A stretch of DNA of 64,000 nt from Noviherbaspirillum cavernae (GTDB lineage Bacteria > Pseudomonadota > Gammaproteobacteria > Burkholderiales > Burkholderiaceae_D). Where the stretch lies: assembly GCF_003590875.1 (NCBI RefSeq), contig NZ_QYUN01000003.1:310001-374000 (forward strand). Reading direction: 5' to 3'. The notes beneath the pieces were generated by a model. It was given only the letters and a program-made list of their open reading frames with translations, searched no databases and had not been told where the DNA came from. How positions within the stretch are numbered: position 1 is the stretch's first letter; every line of letters starts with the position of its first letter. The position numbers and the translations under genes are program-made. This document shows positions 25,099 through 32,300 of this stretch, piece by piece.

Positions 25099-27182
25099 AT
25101 TTCCTGAACCGCATGGTCGCTGAAATGCGCCGCCACAAGTTCGTCACGCCGCTGTTCCTGCTGGTGATTCTGGCGATGATCATCCTGCCGCTGCCGCCGC
25201 TGCTGCTGGACGTGCTGTTCACCTTCAACATCGTGCTGGCACTGATCGTCATCCTGGTCAGCGTATCGGCCAGGCGCCCGCTGGACTTCTCGGTGTTCCC
25301 GACGGTGATTCTCGCCACCACCATGCTGCGGCTGACGCTCAACGTCGCCTCCACCCGGGTGGTGCTGCTGCACGGACACGAAGGCACGCATGCCGCCGGT
25401 CAGGTGATCGAGGCCTTCGGCAACGTGGTCATCGGCGGCAATTTCGTGGTCGGCCTGGTGGTGTTCGTGATCCTGATGATCATCAATTTCGTCGTGGTCA
25501 CCAAGGGCGCGGAGCGCATTTCCGAAGTGTCGGCGCGCTTCACGCTGGACGCCCTGCCCGGCAAGCAGATGGCGATCGACGCCGACCTGAACGCCGGCCT
25601 CATCAATCAGGAAAAGGCGCAGGCGCGCCGCCGCGATGTCGCCGCCGAGGCCGACTTCTACGGCGCGATGGATGGCGCGTCCAAGTTCGTGCGCGGCGAT
25701 GCGATTGCCAGCATCCTGATCCTGATCATCAACATGGTCGGCGGCGTCGCCATCGGCGCGCTGATGTACGACCTGACGTTCTCCGACGCCTTCCGCCAAT
25801 ACGCGCTGCTCACCATCGGCGACGGTCTGGTGGCGCAGATCCCGGCGCTGCTGCTGTCGGCGGCGGCGGCGATCCTCGTCACCCGCGTCAGCGACTCCGG
25901 CGATTTCGAGCAGCAGGTCAGCGATCAGGTACTGACCTCGCCGACCGTGATCTACAGCGCCGCCGGCATGATGGTGGCGCTGGCGCTGATCCCGGGCATG
26001 CCGTCGCTGATGTTCCTGGCCTTTGCCGCGGTGCTGGGCTATGTCGCATGGCGTCTGAGCCGCCGGACCGGCAAACCGGCCGCCGCCGACATGGCCGCTG
26101 TCGAAGCGGCATTGCGCGAAGAACGCACGCAGGAACTGGAATGGCAGAGCCTGCCCATCGTCGAACCGCTGGCTGTTGCCGTAGGCTACAAACTGGTCGG
26201 TCTGATCGACAAGGCGGAAGGCGCGCCGCTGACCAGGCGCATCAAGGGCGTGCGCCAAAGCCTGAGCGAAGCGATGGGCCTGCTGCTGCCGCCCATCGGC
26301 GTGCGCGACGATCTGGGGCTGAAACCGACTCAATACACGATCCTGCTTGGCGGCACCGCCATCGCCCAGGCCGAAGTCTTCGCCGACCGCCTGATGGCGA
26401 TTCCCTCGCCCAACATCTACGGCCAGATCGACGGCATTCCGGGCGTCGAACCGGCTTACGGCATGCCGGTCACCTGGATTGCTGCAGAAGACAAGGCCCA
26501 TGCGCTGGGACTGGGCTATCAGGTGGTGGAAGCACCAAGCGCAATCGCGACCCACGTCGCCAAGTTGATCCGCGACCACCTGCACGAATTGCTGCGCCAT
26601 GAGGATGTGCCTGCACTGCTGGAACGGCTGGCGGCGCTTGCACCAAAGCTGTCCGCCGCGCTGGAGAAGGCACTGACGCACACGCAACTGCTGCGCGTGT
26701 TCCGCGTGCTGCTGACCGAGAACGTGTCGCTCAAGGATATCGTGCCGATCGCCACCACCCTGCTCGACAGCTCGGAAACCACCAAGGACCCGATCCTGCT
26801 GGCAGCCGAAGTGCGCTGCACGCTGCGCCGCCAGATCGTCGCGGGGCTGTACGGGCAGAAGACCGAGATGAAAGCCTTCAACATCGGCAGCGAACTGGAA
26901 AACATGCTGCTCGGCTCGCTGAACCAGGCGCGGCAAGGCGGCAAGGTCGCGCTGGACAACTACCCGATCGATCCCAATCTGCTTGCCCAGCTGCAGATCA
27001 ACATGCCCATCGCCCGCGATCAGATGAAGCAGCAGTCAACGCCGCCCATGCTGCTGGTGCTGCCGCAGATCCGGCCGTTGCTGGCGCGCTATGCGCGGCT
27101 GTTCGCGCCGGGGCTGCACGTGCTGTCCTACAACGAGATTCCCGAGCAGCGGGACGTCAGCATCATCGGGACGGTCGGCTGA
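25095..27182 (+). CDS. flhA: Flagellar export protein FlhA
   Basis: FlhA forms the nonameric export ring. The 695-residue protein has about eight membrane helices in its first 320 residues, with the family signatures LDFSVFPTVILATTMLRLTLNVASTR and ARFTLDALPGKQMAIDADLNAGLINQEKAQARR, then the large cytoplasmic domain. Length is normal. The 3' end (codons SYNEIPEQRDVSIIGTVG) is duplicated in decayed form at 29427-29486. It is the last gene of the rightward operon and faces the flagellin genes. Confidence 0.97.
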   Translation: MNFLNRMVAEMRRHKFVTPLFLLVILAMIILPLPPLLLDVLFTFNIVLALIVILVSVSARRPLDFSVFPTVILATTMLRLTLNVASTRVVLLHGHEGTHAAGQVIEAFGNVVIGGNFVVGLVVFVILMIINFVVVTKGAERISEVSARFTLDALPGKQMAIDADLNAGLINQEKAQARRRDVAAEADFYGAMDGASKFVRGDAIASILILIINMVGGVAIGALMYDLTFSDAFRQYALLTIGDGLVAQIPALLLSAAAAILVTRVSDSGDFEQQVSDQVLTSPTVIYSAAGMMVALALIPGMPSLMFLAFAAVLGYVAWRLSRRTGKPAAADMAAVEAALREERTQELEWQSLPIVEPLAVAVGYKLVGLIDKAEGAPLTRRIKGVRQSLSEAMGLLLPPIGVRDDLGLKPTQYTILLGGTAIAQAEVFADRLMAIPSPNIYGQIDGIPGVEPAYGMPVTWIAAEDKAHALGLGYQVVEAPSAIATHVAKLIRDHLHELLRHEDVPALLERLAALAPKLSAALEKALTHTQLLRVFRVLLTENVSLKDIVPIATTLLDSSETTKDPILLAAEVRCTLRRQIVAGLYGQKTEMKAFNIGSELENMLLGSLNQARQGGKVALDNYPIDPNLLAQLQINMPIARDQMKQQSTPPMLLVLPQIRPLLARYARLFAPGLHVLSYNEIPEQRDVSIIGTVG

Positions 27183-27222
27183 CCGCCGCAGGCAGCGGGC
27201 GGAGAATCATCCGGCGGAAATA

Positions 27223-27250
27223 AAAAAGCCAACCGCATGTGCGGTTGGCC
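27223..27250 (-). terminator. Rho-independent terminator of flagellin copy 1
   Basis: Read leftward, the stem GCCAACCGCA/TGCGGTTGGC with a short CA loop is followed by six T. It lies 64 bases after the flagellin stop at 27314. The same hairpin recurs after the other two flagellin genes. Confidence 0.88.
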
Positions 27251-27313
27251 CGGTGCTTCGTCTCATGGCGCAGGTGCGAAGACCTGCTCCGCATGCACCA
27301 TGAAAGGCGGCGA

Positions 27314-28195
27314 TTACTGCAGCAGCGACATGACCAGTCCGGACATGCTGTTGCTCTGCTTGAGCATCGCGGTGCCGGCTTGCGTCAGCATTTGCTGGGT
27401 CGTCATGTTCGAGCTTTCGGCAGCGTAGTCAACGTCCATGATGCGGCCGGTGGCGGCCTTGGTGTTGGTGCTGATGTTCGACAGGTTGTTGTACACGTGG
27501 TCCAGACGGTTGGACGTCGCACCCAATGTCGAACGGACCTCGCCGACTTCCGTGATGGCGGCGCTGATCGTGTCGATGATCGTGTTGGCAGAACCTGCGG
27601 CGGTCAGTTCCGTGCCGGGGCCGGCAGCAACGGTGCCGGTGCCGTCATACAGCGCGCTGGTGCCCCCGAGCGCGGTGTGCAGATCGCCCATGGCCGTGCT
27701 CAGGTCCAGCTCCATCGTTTCGGCAGTGCTGGCACCGATCTGGAAATTGATGGGACCTGCCTCGAGCGTACCTCCGCCCTCCTTGAAAAGTGCAGCGCCG
27801 CCGAACGAGGTGTTGGCCATGATGTTGGTCAGTTCCAAACCGAGCGCGTCGTATTCGGACTGCATCGCGGTCTTGTCATCGGCGTTGGACGAGGCGTCGG
27901 CTGCCTGCGTCGCCAGATCCTTCATGCGCACCAGGATGCTGGTGACTTCCTCGAACGCGCCTTCGGCGGTCTGCATCATCGAGATGCTGTTCTGCGTGTT
28001 GCGCATGGCCATCGCCATGCCGCTGGTCTGCGCCTTCAGGCGCGTCGCGATCTGCAGGCCGGCAGCGTCGTCCATGGCCGAATTGATGCGGAAACCCGTG
28101 GACAGGCGCGTCATCGAGGTCGACAGCTTGTTCTGGGTCGAACCGACCGAATTCTGTGCGGACAGGGCCGAGGCGTTGGTGTGAAGACTGAGCAT
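27314..28195 (-). CDS. Lateral flagellin, copy 1 (LafA type)
   Basis: This is a filament subunit of 293 residues, typical of short lateral flagellins. The N-terminal D0/D1 part (MLSLHTNASALSAQNSVGSTQNKLSTSMTRLSTGFRINSAMDDAAGLQIATRL) and the C-terminal part (TLGATSNRLDHVYNNLSNISTNTKAATGRIMDVDYAAESSNMTTQQMLTQAG) are almost identical in all three copies. The central part, about residues 130-225, differs most in this copy (it starts EGGGTLEAGPI). AGGAG precedes the ATG. Its 92-base leader and terminator are shared with copies 2 and 3. Confidence 0.97.
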   Translation of the reverse strand: MLSLHTNASALSAQNSVGSTQNKLSTSMTRLSTGFRINSAMDDAAGLQIATRLKAQTSGMAMAMRNTQNSISMMQTAEGAFEEVTSILVRMKDLATQAADASSNADDKTAMQSEYDALGLELTNIMANTSFGGAALFKEGGGTLEAGPINFQIGASTAETMELDLSTAMGDLHTALGGTSALYDGTGTVAAGPGTELTAAGSANTIIDTISAAITEVGEVRSTLGATSNRLDHVYNNLSNISTNTKAATGRIMDVDYAAESSNMTTQQMLTQAGTAMLKQSNSMSGLVMSLLQ

Positions 28196-28287
28196 TGTTT
28201 GACTCCTGATGGATTTGGATCAGTTCGGAGCACCGGATTCGATGCCCTCTCCTGTTCAAGGCGACCATCGGGACGCTCGCATTAAAT
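28196..28287 (-). promoter_or_regulatory. Conserved leader/promoter block of flagellin copy 1
   Basis: The 92 bases upstream of the ATG are nearly identical in all three flagellin genes and end at ATTTAATGC, beyond which the copies diverge. The element CCCGATGG resembles the sigma-28 -10 (GCCGATAA), but no TAAA lies 15 bases before it inside the conserved block. The true promoter is therefore unproven. The block also holds the AGGAG ribosome site. Confidence 0.5.
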
Positions 28288-28288
28288 A

Positions 28289-28324
28289 TCAGGCCGCTGC
28301 TGTTGCGATCCTTTCCAGCGGCAT
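28289..28324 (-). pseudogene. 11-codon stub of the FliK-like gene
   Basis: Reading leftward, ATG at 28324 opens MPLERIATAAA and stops. The first seven codons and 26 bases of upstream DNA match the start of the intact FliK-like gene at 30459 (45 bases, 28306-28350 against 30441-30485, one clear mismatch). The body of the gene is missing and the stub abuts the flagellin copy 1 leader. This is the trace of a deleted gene copy. Confidence 0.8.
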
Positions 28325-28350
28325 ACCGCTCTCCTGTCATCCGGCGGGCT

Positions 28351-28382
28351 AAAAAAAAAAGCCAACCGCAAGTGCGGTTGGC
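28351..28382 (-). terminator. Rho-independent terminator of flagellin copy 2
   Basis: Read leftward, the stem GCCAACCGCA/TGCGGTTGGC variant (28361-28382) is followed by ten T (28351-28360). It is the same hairpin as at 27223 and 30486. Confidence 0.9.
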
Positions 28383-28449
28383 CCGGTGCTTCGTCTCATG
28401 GCGCAGGTACGACGGCTTATTCCGCCGCATGCGCCATGAAAGATGGCGA

Positions 28450-29331
28450 TTACTGCAGCAGCGACATGACCAGTCCGGACATGCCGTTGCTCTGCTTGAG
28501 CATCGCGGTGCCGGCTTGCGTCAGCATTTGCTGGGTCGTCATGTTCGAGCTTTCGGCAGCGTAGTCAACGTCCATGATGCGGCCGGTGGCGGCCTTGGTG
28601 TTGGTGCTGATGTTCGACAGGTTGTTGTACACATGGTCCAGACGGTTGGACGTCGCACCCAGTGCCGAACGGACCGAGCCGACGGTCTTGATGGCGGTGC
28701 TGATCTTGTCGATGGTCGTGTTGGCAGTGCCTGCGGCGGTCAATTCCGTGCCGGCAGCACCTGCACCGCCGGTGGACGAGTAACGCGCGCTGGTTGCAAG
28801 GACGTCGGCATGCAGCGTGACCATGTTGGCGCTCAGATTCAGAGTCATCTTTTCGGCAGTGCTGGCGCCGATCTGGAAATTGAGGCCGGCTGCTGCGGAC
28901 AGCGTGCCGGTCGTGCCTGCGAAAAGCGCGGCGCCGCCGAACGAGGTGTTGGCCATGATGTTGGTCAGTTCCGAACCGAGCGCATCGTATTCGGACTGCA
29001 TCGCGGTCTTGTCATCGGCGTTGGACGAGGCATCCGCTGCCTGCGTCGCCAGATCCTTCATGCGCACCAGGATGCTGGTGACTTCCTCGAACGCGCCTTC
29101 GGCGGTCTGCATCATCGAGATGCTGTTCTGCGTGTTGCGCATGGCCATCGCCATGCCGCTGGTCTGCGCCTTCAGGCGTGTCGCGATCTGCAGGCCGGCA
29201 GCGTCGTCCATGGCCGAATTGATGCGAAAGCCCGTGGACAGGCGCGTCATCGAGGTCGACAGCTTGTTCTGGGTCGAGCCGACCGAATTCTGCGCGGACA
29301 GGGCCGAGGCGTTGGTGTGAAGACTGAGCAT
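28450..29331 (-). CDS. Lateral flagellin, copy 2 (LafA type)
   Basis: This is the second 293-residue flagellin. It shares the D0/D1 ends with the other copies and is closer to copy 3 in the centre (FQIGASTAEKMTLNLS, SARYSSTGGAGAAGTELTAAGTANTTID). It has the same leader (29332-29423) and terminator. The near-identity of the ends and of flanking non-coding DNA shows recent duplication or ongoing gene conversion. Central differences are where filament surface residues lie, so the copies may differ in surface antigenicity. Confidence 0.97.
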   Translation of the reverse strand: MLSLHTNASALSAQNSVGSTQNKLSTSMTRLSTGFRINSAMDDAAGLQIATRLKAQTSGMAMAMRNTQNSISMMQTAEGAFEEVTSILVRMKDLATQAADASSNADDKTAMQSEYDALGSELTNIMANTSFGGAALFAGTTGTLSAAAGLNFQIGASTAEKMTLNLSANMVTLHADVLATSARYSSTGGAGAAGTELTAAGTANTTIDKISTAIKTVGSVRSALGATSNRLDHVYNNLSNISTNTKAATGRIMDVDYAAESSNMTTQQMLTQAGTAMLKQSNGMSGLVMSLLQ

Positions 29332-29423
29332 TGTTTGACTCCTGATGGATTTGGATCAGTTCGGAGCACCGGATTCGATGCCCTCTCCTGTTCAAGGCGA
29401 CCATCGGGAGATGCGCATTAAAT
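29332..29423 (-). promoter_or_regulatory. Conserved leader/promoter block of flagellin copy 2
   Basis: This 92-base block is the counterpart of 28196-28287, again ending at ATTTAATGC. Right at its upstream edge the fossil of the flhA 3' end begins, which marks the junction of the duplication unit. Confidence 0.5.
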
Positions 29424-29426
29424 CCG

Positions 29427-29486
29427 TCCTGCAACAAAATTTCCGGGCAGCGCGATGTCAGCATCATCTGCCCGGTCGTCGGATAG
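29427..29486 (+). pseudogene. Fossil of the flhA 3' end
   Basis: The frame SCNKISGQRDVSIICPVVG-stop matches the last codons of flhA, SYNEIPEQRDVSIIGTVG-stop (27126-27182), and the similarity continues past the stop (GCAGGCAGCG in both). Only about 20 codons remain. It lies in flagellin-array DNA 2.3 kb from flhA and overlaps the 3' end of the FliK-like gene on the other strand. It shows that the array was built by tandem duplication of a unit starting in flhA. Confidence 0.85.
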
Positions 29487-30459
29487 CGGCAGGCAGCGAT
29501 GGCGAAGAAAACAGGAGCACGACTTCTGCCGCAGCCCTGAACAGCGCCGGAGACAAACCGGTCTGCGGGTTCAAGCCATGGGCGCTGACACGCGGCGCAC
29601 TGCGCAGCAGGCGGCAGCGCGCGACGCGCAGATCGGCGCGTCCAATCGACGAGATGATTTCCGGCAGCAGCTTGCGCAAGGGCGGCAAGGCCTTTTCCTC
29701 GCAGTACAGCTCCAGCAAAACGTCGCCGGAAGCCAGTTGCATCTGGACGACAACACGCCCCATGCCCGGCAGGATCGATTCCAGCAGCAGCGCAATCGTC
29801 GTGCGGCGGCCTTTCCGTTGCCGTTCCTGCCGCTGCTTCTGCTTTTCACTCCGCGTCACCTCGTCCTCATACGCCTGTAGCACATTCAGCATCACCCGAT
29901 GCGAGCCGTACGCCGAAGGCGCAAACAGCCATTGCTCGGCGCCTGCCACGGCGCGTCCCGCGGGCATCGCGGCAGGCAGGCGCAGCTCAAGCAGCTGCTC
30001 GGGAAACGATGCATGCCGCTCCAGATAGCCCTGCGCCATCGCACGCCACGACGCCGCCAATGCCGCCGCATCCGGGCGTTGCGGCACCACCTGCCGCAGC
30101 AGCGCCACCTGGTCGAGCCGCATCGCGGCGGTCTGACCGGGCGCAACGGCATCTGCCGAAATGCTGACGGAAATGTGCGTTGAGCGCGCCGACGTGCCGG
30201 AAAAGGCAAGCTCAAGACGGGGCGTGGTGGCAAGCACGCGCAGGTTCAGCATCTCGCCGGGCGTCAGGCTGTGCGCCAGGCTGCCCAGCCCGGTCAATCG
30301 CAACTGAAGGCCGTCCGCCGTCGTGGCAAGCATCTCGTCCGCGCCGATCGCATCGAGCGTGAGCCGGACCATCTCGCCCGGCACGAAACGGTGCGCGTTG
30401 CCGGTGCTGTTCTGCACCGGCGGCAACGAGACCGCTGCCGCGATCCTTTCCAGTGGCAT
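29464..30459 (-). CDS. FliK-like protein inside the flagellin array
   Basis: The 331-residue protein has an N-terminal FliK-like module (HRFVPGEMVRLTLDAIGADEMLATTADGLQLRLTG; LTPGEMLNLRVLATTPRLELAF). A basic linker (EKQKQRQERQRKGRR, about 210-224) follows, then a C-terminal part like the hook-length domain (LLLESILPGMGRVVVQMQLASGDVLLELYCEE). No signal peptide. It is distinct from the canonical FliK at 11638-12828 and lies between flagellin copies 2 and 3. It may be a second substrate-switch or regulatory protein. Its last codons run into the flhA fossil, so its C-terminus may have been altered. Confidence 0.7.
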   Translation of the reverse strand: MPLERIAAAVSLPPVQNSTGNAHRFVPGEMVRLTLDAIGADEMLATTADGLQLRLTGLGSLAHSLTPGEMLNLRVLATTPRLELAFSGTSARSTHISVSISADAVAPGQTAAMRLDQVALLRQVVPQRPDAAALAASWRAMAQGYLERHASFPEQLLELRLPAAMPAGRAVAGAEQWLFAPSAYGSHRVMLNVLQAYEDEVTRSEKQKQRQERQRKGRRTTIALLLESILPGMGRVVVQMQLASGDVLLELYCEEKALPPLRKLLPEIISSIGRADLRVARCRLLRSAPRVSAHGLNPQTGLSPALFRAAAEVVLLFSSPSLPAAIRRPGR

Positions 30460-30485
30460 ACCGCTCTCCTGTCATCCGGCGGGCT

Positions 30486-30515
30486 AAAAAAAAGCCAACC
30501 GCAAGTGCGGTTGGC
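30486..30515 (-). terminator. Rho-independent terminator of flagellin copy 3
   Basis: Read leftward, the stem (30494-30515) is followed by eight T (30486-30493). The FliK-like gene starts 27 bases downstream of the T-run, so its transcription needs read-through or its own promoter. Confidence 0.9.
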
Positions 30516-30579
30516 CCGGTGCTTCGTCTCGTGGCGCAGGTACGAAGACCTGCTCCGCGTGCGCCATGAAAGGCGACGA

Positions 30580-31461
30580 TTACTGCAGCAGCGACATGAC
30601 CAGTCCGGACATGCCGTTGCTCTGCTTGAGCATCGCGGTGCCGGCTTGCGTCAGCATTTGCTGGGTCGTCATGTTCGAGCTTTCGGCAGCGTAGTCAACA
30701 TCCATGATGCGGCCGGTGGCGGCCTTGGTGTTGGTGCTGATGTTCGACAGGTTGTTGTACACATGGTCCAGACGGTTGGACGTCGCGCCCAGTGCCGAAC
30801 GGACCGAGCCGACGGACTTGATGGCGGTGCTGATCACGTCGATGGTCGTGTTGGCAGTGCCTGCGGCGGTCAGTTCCGTGCCGGGAGCACCGGCAGCGCC
30901 GGTGGACGAGTAACGCGCGCTGGTCAAGCCGACGTTGGTGTGCAGCGTGGCCATGTCGGTGCTCAGATTCAGAGTCATCTTTTCGGCAGTGCTGGCGCCG
31001 ATCTGGAATGTGAGGCCGGCTGCCAGGGAGAGCGTGCCGGTCGTGCCCTTGAAAAGCGCAGCGCCGCCGAACGAGGTGTTGGCCATGATGTTGGTCAGTT
31101 CCGAGCCGAGCGCGTCGTATTCGGACTGCATCGCGGTCTTGTCATCGGCGTTGGACGAGGCATCCGCTGCCTGCGTCGCCAGATCCTTCATGCGCACCAG
31201 GATGCTGGTGACTTCCTCGAACGCGCCTTCGGCGGTCTGCATCATCGAGATGCTGTTCTGCGTGTTGCGCATGGCCATCGCCATGCCGCTGGTCTGTGCC
31301 TTCAGGCGCGTCGCGATCTGCAGGCCGGCGGCGTCGTCCATGGCCGAATTGATGCGGAAACCCGTGGACAGGCGCGTCATCGAGGTCGACAGCTTGTTCT
31401 GGGTCGAGCCGACCGAATTCTGCGCGGACAGGGCCGAGGCGTTGGTGTGAAGACTGAGCAT
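30580..31461 (-). CDS. Lateral flagellin, copy 3 (LafA type)
   Basis: This is the third 293-residue flagellin with the same D0/D1 ends; the centre (GTTGTLSLAAGLTFQIGASTAEKM; SARYSSTGAAGAPGTELTAAG) is near copy 2. It is first in the transcription direction and followed by the only intact FliK-like gene, so this flagellin/FliK-like pair is probably the ancestral arrangement. The AGGAG ribosome site and 92-base leader are conserved. Confidence 0.97.
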   Translation of the reverse strand: MLSLHTNASALSAQNSVGSTQNKLSTSMTRLSTGFRINSAMDDAAGLQIATRLKAQTSGMAMAMRNTQNSISMMQTAEGAFEEVTSILVRMKDLATQAADASSNADDKTAMQSEYDALGSELTNIMANTSFGGAALFKGTTGTLSLAAGLTFQIGASTAEKMTLNLSTDMATLHTNVGLTSARYSSTGAAGAPGTELTAAGTANTTIDVISTAIKSVGSVRSALGATSNRLDHVYNNLSNISTNTKAATGRIMDVDYAAESSNMTTQQMLTQAGTAMLKQSNGMSGLVMSLLQ

Positions 31462-31553
31462 TGTTTGACTCCCGATGAATTTGGATCAGTTCGGAGCACC
31501 GGATCGGATGCCCTCTCCTGTTCAAGGCGACCATCGGGAGGCCCGCATTAAAT
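31462..31553 (-). promoter_or_regulatory. Conserved leader/promoter block of flagellin copy 3
   Basis: This is the third copy of the 92-base leader. Upstream of it (31554-31657) the sequence is AT-richer and unique, and shares nothing evident with the other two copies. A promoter common to all three must lie within the 92 bases or use unrelated -35 regions. Confidence 0.5.
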
Positions 31554-31657
31554 GCGCAGGCGAAATTATTTTTCCTCTTGCTTTTTTGGCAAATGATGGA
31601 GCATGCGCATATGCGCACGCGTGCCCTGCCGCACCGTCACCGCAATAGGCACGCGCT

Positions 31658-32296
31658 TCAAGCCACGAGGTGTTTCTCGATGGCGTAGCGAACCAGATCG
31701 GCGCCATTGTCGACATCCATTTTTTCCATGATCCGCTTCTTGTGCGTGCTGACGGTCTTGGCGCTCAAGCCCAGGTCCGCAGCGATCTGGCTGGTGGACT
31801 GCCCGGCGACGATCATGAAGAAAATCTGCCGTTCCCGTTCCGACAGATTCTCATGCGGTTTCTTGTCATCCGCACCATCGAATACCAGCTTGTCGACCAT
31901 TGCAGGATCAATGTACTTTCCGCCGCCGGCCAGTTTCTGGATGGCTTCGATCAGGCGCTCGGGGTCGGCATCCTTGGTCAGATAGCCGCCCGCCCCCGCC
32001 CTCAAGGCCGCGCCCGCAATCTTGCCGACGTTATGCATGCTGAGAATCAGAATCGGCAAGCCCGGCTTCTGCTTCTTGATCTCCTTGATCAGCTCGATGC
32101 CGCTCAGGCCCGGCATGGTCATGTCCAGCGTCAGGACGTCGCAATCCGTCTTGCCGATCTGCCTCTGCACGTCGGCGCTGTCCACGGCCTCTCCGACCAC
32201 CACCATGTCCGTGGTGCTGGCAATGATCCGCTTCAAGCCCGCGCGCATCATGGCGTGGTCATCGGCGATGAATACTTTCGTTGTCAACTTGCTCAC
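31658..32296 (-). CDS. NarL/FixJ-type response regulator
   Basis: This 212-residue cytoplasmic regulator has a receiver domain (residues 1-125; acidic pocket ADDH, phospho-acceptor about D58 in LTLDMTMPG, Lys in LTKDA) and a C-terminal LuxR-type helix-turn-helix (LSERERQIFFMIVAGQSTSQIAADLGLSAKTVSTHKKRIMEKM). It starts at GTG 32296, four bases after the histidine kinase stop, so the two form a two-component pair. It sits at the edge of the lateral-flagellar locus, where no LafK-type sigma-54 activator is seen, and is therefore a candidate regulator of that locus. Confidence 0.95.
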   Translation of the reverse strand: MSKLTTKVFIADDHAMMRAGLKRIIASTTDMVVVGEAVDSADVQRQIGKTDCDVLTLDMTMPGLSGIELIKEIKKQKPGLPILILSMHNVGKIAGAALRAGAGGYLTKDADPERLIEAIQKLAGGGKYIDPAMVDKLVFDGADDKKPHENLSERERQIFFMIVAGQSTSQIAADLGLSAKTVSTHKKRIMEKMDVDNGADLVRYAIEKHLVA

Positions 32297-32300
32297 TCAA

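Noticed and set aside
27223..31553. Flagellin array taken as an insertion sequence or transposon
   Set aside because: No transposase or terminal inverted repeats; the repeated blocks are flagellin genes with leaders and terminators, explained by tandem duplication.
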